A stretch of DNA of 64,000 nucleotides from Falsiroseomonas sp051433195 (GTDB taxonomy: Bacteria; Pseudomonadota; Alphaproteobacteria; Acetobacterales; Acetobacteraceae). This document shows positions 43,641-51,908 of this stretch, in pieces (the first letter of the stretch is position 1; every line of letters begins with the position of its first letter). A model generated the notes under the pieces. That model ran no database searches. It saw nothing but the letters and a program-made list of their open reading frames with translations, and was not told where the DNA came from. Made by a program: the position numbers and the translations under genes. The stretch lies in the NCBI RefSeq assembly GCF_051433195.1, contig NZ_JBHMFT010000020.1:26345-90344 (forward strand). The letters are read 5' to 3'.

Positions 43641-44614
43641 TGCCGGACTGCCTGATCGTCCAGCCCATCCATCCGGCCGGGCTGGACCTGCTGCGCGAAC
43701 ACGGCGTCACGCCCCGCATCGCGAGTGCGGCGGACCCCGCGACGGTGGCGCGCGAACTGCCCGGCTGCGCCGCCGTCATAACCCGCAATGCCGGCCTGAA
43801 GACGGCGGCGATGCAGGCGGCCGATTCGCTGCGCGTCATCGCCAACCACGGCGTCGGCACCAACAACATCGACCTGGTGACGGCAGCGGACCTCGGCATC
43901 CCGGTGGTGTTCACGCCGACCGCCAATGCCCGCAGCGTCGCGGAACACGCCATGGCGCTGATCCTGGCGCTGGCGCGGAAGGTGATCCCGGCCGATGCCG
44001 CCGTGCGCGGCCTCGACTGGACCCTGCGCTACGAGGCGCAGATGATGGAACTGCATGGCCGCACCCTGGGCCTGGTCGGCTTCGGCACCATCGGCCGGAT
44101 GACCGGCGCCATCGCCCGCAACGGCTTCGGCATGAAGCTGCTGGTGTTCTCCCCCGGCATCGGCGATGCGATCCTGGTGGAGGACGGTGCCGAACGCGCG
44201 CCGAGCCTCGACGTGCTGCTGGCGCGCAGCGACGTGGTCTCGCTGCACCGCCCGCTGCGGCCCGACACCGAGAACATGATCGACGCCGCGGCACTCGCGA
44301 AAATGCAACCGCATGCGCTGCTGGTGAACACCGCCCGTGGCGGCCTGGTCGATGGCGCCGCGCTGGCCGCGGCGCTGCGCGCCGGCACCCTCGCCGGTGC
44401 CGCGCTGGACGTGTTCCGCATCGAGCCGACGCCGGCCGAGGACCCGGTGCTGGGCGCGCCCAACACCGTTCTCGCCCCGCACATCGCCGGCGTGACGGAG
44501 GCCGCGATGCGGGAGACGGCCTTGCAATGCGCGTCGCAGGTGCTGGATGCCCTGGCCGGCCGCCGCCCGCCCCACCTGGTGCAGCCCGAGATCTGGGACC
44601 GCCGCCGCGGCTAA
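43640..44614 (+). CDS. Second D-2-hydroxyacid dehydrogenase
   Basis: 324 residues. NAD-binding LGLVGFGTIGRMTGAIAR, catalytic Arg in LVNTARGGLVDG, Glu in FRIEPTPAEDP and His in LAPHIAGVTEAAM. Typical of the 3-phosphoglycerate dehydrogenase-like branch acting on small hydroxy acids. It is coupled to the SDR gene before and followed 65 bp later by the aldolase gene, so it probably acts in the same sugar-acid route. It differs clearly in sequence from the enzyme at 41878, so it is not a recent duplicate. Confidence 0.9.
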   Translation: MPDCLIVQPIHPAGLDLLREHGVTPRIASAADPATVARELPGCAAVITRNAGLKTAAMQAADSLRVIANHGVGTNNIDLVTAADLGIPVVFTPTANARSVAEHAMALILALARKVIPADAAVRGLDWTLRYEAQMMELHGRTLGLVGFGTIGRMTGAIARNGFGMKLLVFSPGIGDAILVEDGAERAPSLDVLLARSDVVSLHRPLRPDTENMIDAAALAKMQPHALLVNTARGGLVDGAALAAALRAGTLAGAALDVFRIEPTPAEDPVLGAPNTVLAPHIAGVTEAAMRETALQCASQVLDALAGRRPPHLVQPEIWDRRRG

Positions 44615-44679
44615 TCGAGGTTCCAGGCCGCGGCAACCTGGCCGATACTGTCACCCGATCTTCGGAAGGACCGCATTTC

Positions 44680-45444
44680 ATGGACATCCAGTCCCAGACC
44701 AGCATCCCGGCCGGCATCGACCCGGCCGAATGGGCAATCCGATGCGACCTTGCGGCGCTGTACCGCCTGGTGGCGCATCACCGGATGACGGACCTGATCT
44801 ACACCCACATCAGCGCCCGCGTGCCGGGGCCGGAACACCACTTCCTCATCAACCGCTACGGCGTGATGTTCCACGAGATGCGCGCCAGCGACCTGGTGAA
44901 GATCGACCTGGACGGCAACGTGCTGGACGGCTCGGCACCCATCAACAAGGCCGGCTTCGTCATCCATTCCGCGATCCATGCGGCGCGCGACGATGCGATG
45001 TGCGTCATCCACACCCACACCTCCGCCGGCATCGCCGTCTCCGCCCAGGAACACGGCCTGCTGCCGATCAGCCAGCACGCGCTGAAGTTCTACGGCCGCC
45101 TCGCCTATCACGGCTACGAGGGCATCGCGCTGGACCTGGATGAGCGGGATCGCCTGGTGGCCGACCTCGGCGCGCACCCGGCGATGATCCTGCGCAACCA
45201 CGGCCTGCTGGTGGCCGGCGGCACCATCCCGCATGCCTGGAGCCTGATCTACTACCTGGAGCGTGCCTGCCAGGCGCAGATCGCGGCGCTCGCCGGCGGC
45301 GCCAAGCTGGTGCTGCCGCCGGAGGACGTGCGGCTGCGCACCGCCGCGCAGTTCGGCAACAACCCGGACAGCCCGCACCAGGCCCTGGCCTGGGAGGCCA
45401 GCCTGCGCCTGATCGAGGGCGACCGTACGGATTGGCGCTGCTGA
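44680..45444 (+). CDS. Class II aldolase/adducin-family protein
   Basis: 254 residues. Metal-binding histidines are in CVIHTHTSAGIAVS and the C-terminal MILRNHGLLVAGG; YTHISARVPG and INKAGFVIHSAIH are further family signatures. Such enzymes split sugar phosphates or decarboxylate/epimerise related hydroxy-keto acids. GGAAGGA lies nine bases before the ATG. The RraA-like gene follows after two bases. In this operon it could supply or use the products of the two dehydrogenases. Confidence 0.9.
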   Translation: MDIQSQTSIPAGIDPAEWAIRCDLAALYRLVAHHRMTDLIYTHISARVPGPEHHFLINRYGVMFHEMRASDLVKIDLDGNVLDGSAPINKAGFVIHSAIHAARDDAMCVIHTHTSAGIAVSAQEHGLLPISQHALKFYGRLAYHGYEGIALDLDERDRLVADLGAHPAMILRNHGLLVAGGTIPHAWSLIYYLERACQAQIAALAGGAKLVLPPEDVRLRTAAQFGNNPDSPHQALAWEASLRLIEGDRTDWRC

Positions 45445-45446
45445 GC

Positions 45447-46157
45447 ATGAACGAGACCACCCGCGCGCTGCTCCGGCGCGTCAGCACCGCCACCCTCGCC
45501 ACCGCGCTCTACAAGCGCGGCTTCCGCAGCCAGATGATCCAGGGCGTGCTGCCGCTGCGGACCCTCGGCGAAAGCATGGTCGGCCCCGCCTATACCATCC
45601 GCACCATCCCGGCGCGGGAGGACCTCAACAAGCTGGAGGTGTTCCGGGACTGGTCGCACCCGCAGCGCAAGGGCGTGGAGGACTGCCCGCCCGGCCATGT
45701 CTTCGTCGTCGACAGCCGCAAGGACCCGCGCGCGGCCTCCGCCGGCGGCATCCTGGTGACGCGGCTGATGGTGCGCGGCGCGGCCGGCGTGGTGACGGAT
45801 GGCGGCTTCCGGGACGCCGCCGAGATCGCGAAGCTGGCGATCCCGGCCTTCCATGCGCGCCCCTCCGCGCCGACGAACCTCACCCTGCACCAGCCCATCG
45901 AGGCCAATGTCCCGATCGGCTGCGGCGATGCCCCGGTGTTCCCAGGCGATATCCTGGTCGGCGACAATGACGGCGTCATCGTCCTGCCTGCCCATATCGC
46001 CGACGAACTGGCGCAGGAGGCGACCGAGATGACCGCCTTCGAGGATTTCGTGCAGGAGAAGGTTGCCGGCGGCCAGTCCATCCTCGGCCTGTACCCGCCG
46101 ACGGATGAGGCCAACCTGGCGCGCTTCGCCGAATGGCGGCGCCAGCACGGGCGTTAA
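45447..46157 (+). CDS. Second RraA-family protein
   Basis: 236 residues. RraA/HMG-aldolase signatures are GHVFVVDSRKDPRAASAGGI, GVVTDGGFRDAAEIAKL (with the Arg-Asp pair) and GDILVGDNDGVIVLPAHIAD. As in the copy at 40641, the Arg-Asp pair points to aldolase or decarboxylase activity on keto-acid substrates. The ATG at 45447 is two bases after the aldolase stop; a TTG at 45432 is less likely. Last gene of the plus-strand organic-acid operon, ending before a double palindrome. Confidence 0.86.
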   Translation: MNETTRALLRRVSTATLATALYKRGFRSQMIQGVLPLRTLGESMVGPAYTIRTIPAREDLNKLEVFRDWSHPQRKGVEDCPPGHVFVVDSRKDPRAASAGGILVTRLMVRGAAGVVTDGGFRDAAEIAKLAIPAFHARPSAPTNLTLHQPIEANVPIGCGDAPVFPGDILVGDNDGVIVLPAHIADELAQEATEMTAFEDFVQEKVAGGQSILGLYPPTDEANLARFAEWRRQHGR

Positions 46158-46158
46158 A

Positions 46159-46202
46159 GCATTTTCAAGTCAGGCGGATACGCCTGACGGCTCGGAAAAT
46201 GC
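46159..46202. repeat. Nested palindrome (REP-like element)
   Basis: The outer arms GCATTTTC (46159-46166) and GAAAATGC (46195-46202) enclose the inner perfect arms GTCAGGCG and CGCCTGAC around GATA. This is a cruciform-type element directly after the RraA-like stop codon. It has the look of a dispersed intergenic palindromic repeat, though no second copy occurs in this window. Confidence 0.7.
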
Positions 46203-46215
46203 GCCAAATCAACAG

Positions 46216-46260
46216 CTAGGGCCGTTTCACCTGTGCATGGCGCAGGTGAAACGGCCCTAG
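46216..46260. terminator. 18-bp perfect hairpin between convergent genes
   Basis: The arms CTAGGGCCGTTTCACCTG (46216-46233) and CAGGTGAAACGGCCCTAG (46243-46260) pair perfectly around a 9-base loop. It lies between two convergent genes (stops at 46157 and 46273). No U-run follows on either strand. It may still block transcription in both directions, or it may be the second half of a repeat with the palindrome at 46159-46202. Confidence 0.6.
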
Positions 46261-46272
46261 CCGCCCGTCCGG

Positions 46273-46632
46273 CTACTCCGAGACGAAGCGCGTGTCGTTG
46301 CGCTGGCGGTCCCAGAACATCGTCACGCGGCTGACCCGGCACAGGTTCACCTGCCGAAGCTCGGACTGGTCGCCGTCGTTGTAGACCACCTTGATGTCCC
46401 ACAGGCATTCGTTGGAGCGCTGCGGGAAGCGGACATCGAAGCTGCGGCCATTGGCCAGCACGTTCCGCCCCAGCAGGTCCGGGCCCCAGTTGGGGCTGGA
46501 GGACGGGCCGATGTAGATCTGGTCGATCTGGTAGCCGGTGCGGTTCAGCATGGAGAAATCCTGCCGGCCCTGGGCCGAGGCGGCGTGCGGCAGGCAGGCC
46601 GCCACGATGGCGGCGAGGAACAGGCGGCGCAT
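46273..46632 (-). CDS. Secreted hypothetical protein
   Basis: 119 residues, with a cleavable signal (MRRLFLAAIVAACLPHAASA). The mature part (FSMLNRTGYQIDQIYIGPSS, NECLWDIKVVYNDGDQSELR, VNLCRVSRVTMFWD) has two cysteines and a beta-rich pattern. I recognise it as a type of small periplasmic protein but cannot name a function. ATG at 46632 is preceded by GGAAAGAAGAC. It is divergent from the DUF3072 gene. Confidence 0.72.
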   Translation of the reverse strand: MRRLFLAAIVAACLPHAASAQGRQDFSMLNRTGYQIDQIYIGPSSSPNWGPDLLGRNVLANGRSFDVRFPQRSNECLWDIKVVYNDGDQSELRQVNLCRVSRVTMFWDRQRNDTRFVSE

Positions 46633-46746
46633 GTCTTCTTTCCCGTGACTGGCTCGCGGAAATGCTGCGCTCAATCTCCTTGCCTGCAAAGACCGGAGCG
46701 TAACGATTTTTCCCGACATGTGCCGCCGCTGGACCCGGCGCCGAAG

Positions 46747-46771
46747 GGAACCCTCGGTGGCCATGAACGTT
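46747..46771 (+). promoter_or_regulatory. EcfG-type general stress promoter
   Basis: GGAAC at 46747-46751, then exactly 16 bases, then CGTT at 46768-46771. This is a full match to the alphaproteobacterial EcfG promoter pattern (GGAAC-N16/17-CGTT). It lies 31 bases before the DUF3072 ATG, the expected distance. EcfG is released by the PhyR-NepR partner switch under general stress. Confidence 0.75.
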
Positions 46772-46802
46772 TTGGCAACACAGACAGAGCGGAGCAGCCT
46801 CC

Positions 46803-47042
46803 ATGGAAGACAGGTCGCACGAAAATCCGAAGACCGAAGCCGATCCCGGCTCCAACACCATCAAGGACCCATCCGACTGGACCACCGGGGAGGAGCCGAT
46901 GACCGGCGCCCAGGCCTCCTACCTCAAGACGCTGAGCGAGGAGGCGAAGGAGGAATTCGACCCATCTCTGTCCAAGGCCGATGCCTCGCTGCGGATCGAT
47001 GAGCTTCAGGCCAAGACCGGGCGCGGCAAGTCTCAGGCATAG
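46803..47042 (+). CDS. DUF3072 small stress-associated protein
   Basis: 79 residues with the DUF3072 core: EEPMTGAQASYLKTLSEEAK, then LSKADASLRIDELQAKTGR. A charged disordered N-terminus (about 1-30) precedes a helical C-terminus. The molecular role of this family is unknown. It is preceded by an EcfG-type promoter, so it is probably part of the general stress regulon. GGAGCAGCCTCC precedes the ATG. The 3' end overlaps the convergent DUF1194 gene by 10 bp. Confidence 0.88.
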   Translation: MEDRSHENPKTEADPGSNTIKDPSDWTTGEEPMTGAQASYLKTLSEEAKEEFDPSLSKADASLRIDELQAKTGRGKSQA

Positions 47043-47797
47043 GCACGCTCGACCAGCGGGCCGGGCGGTGGGGCGATGGCGATCTCGCGGATGATCTTGC
47101 GCTTCACCGCGGATTCGAAGCTGCCGAAGCCTTCCGCCACCATCAGGAAGGACCCCGGCCCGCCGATCACTTCGTCCCGGTAGTAGTCATCTAGCGGCGG
47201 CATCCCGGCGGCCCAGGGCTGCGGCGAGCGGTCGATCACTGCCAGCCCGTTCATCACGATGCCCTTGGCGAGCGCATCGGCCCGCGCCTCCGCCACCGGA
47301 CGGCCGGAATTGCTGACGCCGTCGCCGGAGATGTCGACGACCTTCCGCGTGCCCTCGTAGCCCTGCCCGAACAGGCCGGCGGCGTAGTCCATGGCGCCGG
47401 AGATCGAGGTGTAGAGCCAGGTGCGCCGCGGCGCCGCGTCCAGCGCATCGGCCAGCCCATGCGCCGCGGCGCGGCCATCGATGCGGGTCCAGGGCACCAG
47501 CAGTTCCTGGATGTGCCAGTCCGACCAGGTGAACAACGTCACCGCGATCTGCCCAAGCGGGCCGCCGGCGATGCCCTCGATCAGCCTCGGGTCGCGGAAG
47601 GCGGCCGCATAGCCCTTGAACTGCAACTCCTGCTCGACCTCGTCGACGGAGCGGCTGACGTCGACGGCCAGCACCAACTCGATATCCACCGGCTCCTGCG
47701 CCCGCGCCGCGCGGCCGGTGAGCAGGGCAGGGGCGGCGAGCACCCCGCCGAGCATGACCCGCCTGCTGGTCCGGCGCCCCAGGATTTCGATCGGCAT
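47033..47797 (-). CDS. DUF1194 exported von Willebrand A-type protein
   Basis: 254 residues. A twin-arginine-like leader (RRTSRRVMLGGVLAAPALLT) is followed by a VWA-type fold whose metal site reads LVLAVDVSRSVDEVEQ (DxSxS). ISGDGVSNSGRPV supplies the later acidic residues. DUF1194 proteins are exported and of unknown function. The gene's 3' end overlaps the stress gene DUF3072 by 10 bp in convergent fashion, so transcription of each may affect the other. Confidence 0.88.
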   Translation of the reverse strand: MPIEILGRRTSRRVMLGGVLAAPALLTGRAARAQEPVDIELVLAVDVSRSVDEVEQELQFKGYAAAFRDPRLIEGIAGGPLGQIAVTLFTWSDWHIQELLVPWTRIDGRAAAHGLADALDAAPRRTWLYTSISGAMDYAAGLFGQGYEGTRKVVDISGDGVSNSGRPVAEARADALAKGIVMNGLAVIDRSPQPWAAGMPPLDDYYRDEVIGGPGSFLMVAEGFGSFESAVKRKIIREIAIAPPPGPLVERAYA

Positions 47798-47901
47798 CGC
47801 ACACGCGCTCCTCTACAGCCGTCATGGCCGTGTCTGCGCGTGGCTCCCGTTCTCCTCGATATCAGCGGAAATGCTGCATCGCAACATAAAGCTGCGTCGG
47901 T

Positions 47902-48510
47902 CTACCCGGCCCAGCGCGTGCTGCCGATGGCGGCGATGGCGTTGGCGCGGTCGCGCAACGCCGAAAGGGCCGGGAAGCGCCCGGCGACGAGGTCCGGCAG
48001 AACCAGGTCGGCGAAGTCCAGGCCGCAGGTGGCGGTGACATCCGCCTGGCTCAGGCGTTCGCCGCACAGCCAGTCGCCAGGCTCGGCCAGCCGATCCAGC
48101 GCCGCGAAGCCCGCCTCCGCCTGGCCGCGCAGCTTGGTGGCGTTGTCGGGCCAGACCAAGGCTTCCGGCCGCCGCGATTCGTAGTAGGCGCCGACCAGCT
48201 TCTCCGTCGCCCCGACAGCGAGGGCCAGCGCCCGCAGCACCGCGCGGCGCTCGGCGCCCCTGCGCGGCACCAGCGCGCGGTCGGCGCCGGCCATCTCGTC
48301 CAGCGCATCGAGGATGGCCACGCTGTCGACCAGCACCTCGCCATCCTCCAGCACCAGGGCCGGCACCCGGCCGAGCGGGTTGAAGCCGCGGATGGTCTCG
48401 GCGTTGTCGGCGGTGCTGAGGGGGCGCTGCGTGTAGGGCAGGTCCAGCAGGTTGAGGGACGCCGCGGTGCGGCGGACGAAGGGGGACAGGTTGCGGCCGA
48501 TGAGGATCAT
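47902..48510 (-). CDS. Glutathione S-transferase family protein
   Basis: 202 residues. The N-terminal thioredoxin-like part (MILIGRNLSPFVRRTAASLN, then FNPLGRVPALVLEDGEVLVDSVAI with cis-Pro and E/DS motif) is followed by the all-helical domain (ADVTATCGLDFADLVLP). It is a soluble GST with Ser or Arg near the active site (LSPFVRR). Substrate unknown. ATG at 48510 lacks a strong ribosome site. Confidence 0.9.
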   Translation of the reverse strand: MILIGRNLSPFVRRTAASLNLLDLPYTQRPLSTADNAETIRGFNPLGRVPALVLEDGEVLVDSVAILDALDEMAGADRALVPRRGAERRAVLRALALAVGATEKLVGAYYESRRPEALVWPDNATKLRGQAEAGFAALDRLAEPGDWLCGERLSQADVTATCGLDFADLVLPDLVAGRFPALSALRDRANAIAAIGSTRWAG

Positions 48511-48541
48511 GCGCGCAACGTCACAGCGATCGGGACAAATG

Positions 48542-48570
48542 AAAAGGGGGCGCCTTGCGGCACCCCCCTT
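48542..48570 (-). terminator. Rho-independent terminator of the OmpA gene
   Basis: On the minus strand a GC-rich hairpin (AAGGGGGGTGCC, GCAA loop, GGCGCCCCC) is followed by TTTTC. It lies 29 bases after the OmpA-like stop codon. Stem and U-run are in the right order for that gene. Confidence 0.8.
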
Positions 48571-48598
48571 CCGGTCGGCTTCGACGTGAAGCCGGAGA

Positions 48599-49702
48599 TC
48601 AGCGCAGGACGATCTCGACGCGGCGGTTCTGCGGCTCGCGCACACCGTCGGCGGTCGGGACCAGCGGGCGGCTCTCGCCGAACGCCTGGATCGCCATCGC
48701 GGCGCGCGGCACGCCACGGCGCTCGAGCTCGGACGCCACGGCGGCGGCGCGGCGCTCGGACAGGCGCTGGTTGTACTGCGGCGTGCCGGCGCGGTCGGCG
48801 TGACCGGAGACCTCGATGCGCGTCGTGCCGGCGCGCTGCGAGTTGGTGGCCGCTTCGCCGATGATCTGGCGGGCGCGGTCGGTCAGGTCGGCGCGGTCGA
48901 AGTCGAAGAACACCAGGTAGGTGCGCGCGATCTCGGGGGCCTGCGCCACCGGGGCCTGCGGCGCCACGACCGGCGGCGGCGGCGTCACGCCGAAGGCGTA
49001 GCGCAGACCGATGAGCAGGCTGTGGTTGAAGTTGTCGACCTCGGCGGTGCCGCGGGCGGTCGTCGCGCCGTTCGGCGCGCGGCCGACGGAGTCGAACTCG
49101 GGCGACAGCGTGCCCATGAAGCGGTACTCGGCGGTGATCGCCAGGCCCGGGGCCGCGGAGATCGGGAACGCCGCGCCGACGATCGCCTGGTAGGCGAACT
49201 GGCCATCGTCGCCGTCGATGCTGGCGGAGCCGGCCGGGCCGCTGACGCGGGTGCCGTCATACTCATGCCACTGGTAGCCGGCGCCGACGCCGACATACGG
49301 GGTCATGAAGGCGCCCGGGCCGAGGTCGAAGTCGTACAGGGCATTCGCCATGACGCCGTAGGAACGGGCCTTGCCGTCCGAGCGCAGCGGGCGGCCGAGC
49401 GCGTTGGCGCCGGTGATGCTGTCGACTTCGTTCTCGCGGTAGGAACCCTCGATCTCGGCGCGGACGCCGTTGCCGAAGCCGTAGCCCAGGCTGATCACGC
49501 CCACATAGCCGTAGTTGAACTCGGCCGAGAGGGTGCGGGACGCGGCGGTGCCGCCGAACTGGCGGGACAGCTCGACATCGGTCTCCTGCAGCAGGTTCAC
49601 ACCCGCGCCGGCGCCGACATAGAGGCCGCTGATCGGCTGCGCCTGGGCCGCGAGCGGCAGGGCCAGCACGGTGGCGGCAAGAAGGGCGGTTCTCAAGCTC
49701 AT
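48599..49702 (-). CDS. OmpA-family outer-membrane protein
   Basis: 367 residues. A signal peptide (MSLRTALLAATVLALPLAAQ) precedes an eight-strand-type beta barrel (about 24-235; GLYVGAGAGVNLLQE to LLIGLRYAFGV). A Pro-rich hinge and a C-terminal peptidoglycan-binding OmpA domain (about 260-367; VFFDFDRADLTDRARQII, SGHADRAGTPQYNQRLSERR, NRRVEIVLR) follow. The conserved Asp/Arg pair of the peptidoglycan site is present. It has its own strong terminator and is probably an abundant envelope protein. Confidence 0.94.
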   Translation of the reverse strand: MSLRTALLAATVLALPLAAQAQPISGLYVGAGAGVNLLQETDVELSRQFGGTAASRTLSAEFNYGYVGVISLGYGFGNGVRAEIEGSYRENEVDSITGANALGRPLRSDGKARSYGVMANALYDFDLGPGAFMTPYVGVGAGYQWHEYDGTRVSGPAGSASIDGDDGQFAYQAIVGAAFPISAAPGLAITAEYRFMGTLSPEFDSVGRAPNGATTARGTAEVDNFNHSLLIGLRYAFGVTPPPPVVAPQAPVAQAPEIARTYLVFFDFDRADLTDRARQIIGEAATNSQRAGTTRIEVSGHADRAGTPQYNQRLSERRAAAVASELERRGVPRAAMAIQAFGESRPLVPTADGVREPQNRRVEIVLR

Positions 49703-49891
49703 CGAAACATCTCCTCAAAGGCAGTCGCGGCACGGGGGCGGAAGGGTCGTCTGGCGCTGAAGCTCTGCCGCGTCCTGACCGCACCGAATGCGTGACGAGC
49801 TATCTACACCCGTTTCGGTGCTTCACCAGCGGGGGCGTGGCACAATCGCAGCGTCGTTGCTCAAAAGCCACAGCCACCTATGGCCAAATGG

Positions 49892-51004
49892 TCACAGTGG
49901 CGAGAGCGACGCAGGATCACGCTGTTGTGCGAGACTTCCGGCTGGAAGGAGACGCGTCGCATGCCCAAGCTTTCGCCCGGGACGGGCGTCCGATTTCCCA
50001 TAGAGGTGCAGGGCGACATCTTCCCGGGCTGCAAGCTGCGGCCATGCTGCGAAGCTGTCCGGCCCCACCAGGTTCTTCATGATCGAATCGGCGTGTCGCC
50101 CGGGCCCAGGCAGTGGCAATCCGGCCACAGCGCGCATATGCAGCTCGAATTGGCCATGGCGACAGGCGTCCATGGTCCAGTGGCCGGAATTGTGTGGCCG
50201 GGGTGCCATCTCGTTCGCCAGCAGCCGGCCATCGGGCATCAGGAACATCTCCAGGGCCAGGATGCCGACCAGATCGAGCGCCGTCGCCAGCGCCGCCACA
50301 TGGGCCCGGCCCAGGACGGCCACGGCGTCCGGCACCTGCGCGGGCGCAATGGTCAGGTCCAGGATGTGGTGGGCGTGCCGGTTTTCGGCCAGGTCGAAGG
50401 TCACCACCGTGCCGTCCAGACCGCGCGCCGCAATGGCGGAGACCTCGCGCTCGAAGGGGATGAAGGCCTCCAGGATCAGCGGGTGCGGCGACAGGCGGGC
50501 GAAGGCGGCCTCCGCATCGCGGGGGGTCCGCAGCACGGCCTGGCCGCGGCCGTCATAGCCCATGCGGGTGGTCTTCAGCACGGCAGGCAGGCCGAGCGCC
50601 GCCACGGCGGAATCCAGCTCCGCACGGGTCTGCACCGCGCGCCACGGCCCGACCGGGATGCCGGCGCCTTCCAGGAAGGTCTTCTCCGCGATGCGGTCCT
50701 GGCCGATGCGCAGCGCCGCGACGCCCGGCCGGCACGGCACCAGCGGGGCCAGCGCGTCGAGCGTTGCGGCGGGCACGTTCTCGAACTCGAAGGTCACCAC
50801 ATCCACGGCAGCGGCGAAGCGGGCCAGGGCGGCGGCATCGGTGTAGTCCGCCACGGTCCGCGCCGCCGCCACCTGCATGCCGGGCGAATCCGCTTCCGGC
50901 CCGAAGACATGGCAGCGGTAGCCGAGTGCTGCGGCGGCCAGCGCCGACATGCGCCCCAACTGCCCGCCGCCGAGGATGCCGATGGTGGAGCCCGGCGGCA
51001 GCAT
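49892..51004 (-). CDS. purK: N5-carboxyaminoimidazole ribonucleotide synthase PurK
   Basis: 370 residues of ATP-grasp type. IGILGGGQLGRMSALAAAAL opens the protein, with TFEFENVPAATLD, ATP-site VLKTTRMGYDGRGQAVL, and C-terminal ALEMFLMPDGRLLANEMAPR and HNSGHWTMDAC. PurK makes N5-CAIR from AIR, ATP and bicarbonate in purine synthesis. The ATG lies five bases after the purE stop, so the two form the usual purEK pair. No clear terminator is seen in the 189 bp after it. Confidence 0.96.
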   Translation of the reverse strand: MLPPGSTIGILGGGQLGRMSALAAAALGYRCHVFGPEADSPGMQVAAARTVADYTDAAALARFAAAVDVVTFEFENVPAATLDALAPLVPCRPGVAALRIGQDRIAEKTFLEGAGIPVGPWRAVQTRAELDSAVAALGLPAVLKTTRMGYDGRGQAVLRTPRDAEAAFARLSPHPLILEAFIPFEREVSAIAARGLDGTVVTFDLAENRHAHHILDLTIAPAQVPDAVAVLGRAHVAALATALDLVGILALEMFLMPDGRLLANEMAPRPHNSGHWTMDACRHGQFELHMRAVAGLPLPGPGRHADSIMKNLVGPDSFAAWPQLAAREDVALHLYGKSDARPGRKLGHATRLLPAGSLAQQRDPASLSPL

Positions 51005-51009
51005 CGCGC

Positions 51010-51504
51010 TCAAGCGGGTTGCTCCGCCACCGCATCGGTCTGCGCCTGCCGCAGCGCGGCCAGGCGCTGGCCCAGCGCCGGATCGGCCAGCGCCAGGATC
51101 GCGGCGGCCAGCAGCCCCGCGTTGATGGCGCCGGCGCGGCCGATCGCCAGCGTGCCGACCGGGATGCCGCCCGGCATCTGGACGATGGACATCAGGCTGT
51201 CCATGCCCTTCAGCGCATGGCTTTCCACCGGCACCCCGAGCACCGGCAGAGCGGTGAGGGAGGCGACCATCCCCGGCAGCGCCGCGGCACCCCCGGCACC
51301 CGCGATCAGCACCTGCAATCCGCGCCCGGCGGCGGCCTGGGCGTAGTCGTACATCCGGCCCGGCGTCCGATGCGCCGAGACGATGCGGCATTCATGCGCC
51401 ACGCCCAGCTTGTCCAGGACCTCCGCGGCGTGCCGCATGGTCTCCCAGTCCGACTGGCTGCCCATGATGACGCCGACCCGCGGCGCCGCGTCTGCTGCCG
51501 CCAT
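51010..51504 (-). CDS. purE: N5-CAIR mutase PurE
   Basis: 164 residues, the class I PurE length. GVIMGSQSDWETMRHAAEVL and ECRIVSAHRTPGRMYDYA carry the substrate site and catalytic His; IAGAGGAAALPGMVASLT and PVLGVPVES follow. It converts the PurK product to CAIR. Its start overlaps the DUF465 gene stop by one base (TGATG), and purK follows after five bases. Confidence 0.97.
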   Translation of the reverse strand: MAAADAAPRVGVIMGSQSDWETMRHAAEVLDKLGVAHECRIVSAHRTPGRMYDYAQAAAGRGLQVLIAGAGGAAALPGMVASLTALPVLGVPVESHALKGMDSLMSIVQMPGGIPVGTLAIGRAGAINAGLLAAAILALADPALGQRLAALRQAQTDAVAEQPA

Positions 51505-51704
51505 CAGGCGATGATGTCCGGGACCAGCTGGCTCTCCAGCCAGGCGATCTCGTCCTTCAGCTTCAGCTTGCGTTTCTTGAGCCGCTGCAACTGCAGCGCA
51601 TCGGTGCCGGCCTCGTCGAGGCGGGCGATCACCGTGTCGAGGTCCCGATGCTCGCTGCGCAATTCGTGCAGGCGGCGGAGAAGGCTGTCGCGGTCGGCCT
51701 GCAT
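51504..51704 (-). CDS. DUF465/YdcH-family small protein
   Basis: 66 residues: MQADRDSLLRRLHELRSEHR, then LQRLKKRKLKLKDEIAWLES. This helical hairpin ending in KKRKLKLKDEI is the DUF465 (YdcH) signature. Role unknown. It heads the purEK operon with one-base overlap to purE. A second DUF465 gene diverges at 51909. Confidence 0.9.
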   Translation of the reverse strand: MQADRDSLLRRLHELRSEHRDLDTVIARLDEAGTDALQLQRLKKRKLKLKDEIAWLESQLVPDIIA

Positions 51705-51908
51705 GCGCCCCCGGATGTTACGGTGAGGTGTCTCAAACTTGGCGCTGGAAAGCGCCTCCCAGCCGCATAACATGCCTAGCGCGGGCGCAGAAGGGACGGT
51801 TGCGCGCCCGGGGTCGGTTCAGCCGCCTGTCGATGTCCTGCGGCGCCCGCCCCCGGCGTGGATCGTGCCGCCGCTGCCCCGCAAGGCAACGGACAAGGAT
51901 GATTGCGC

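Noticed and set aside
49703..49891. Terminator after purK
   Set aside because: Only a 4-bp stem (GCCA/TGGC) near a short T-run is present; too weak to support.
51741..51756. Small hairpin GGCGCT/AGCGCC between the DUF465 genes
   Set aside because: A 6-bp GC stem is common by chance at this base composition and lacks a U-run.
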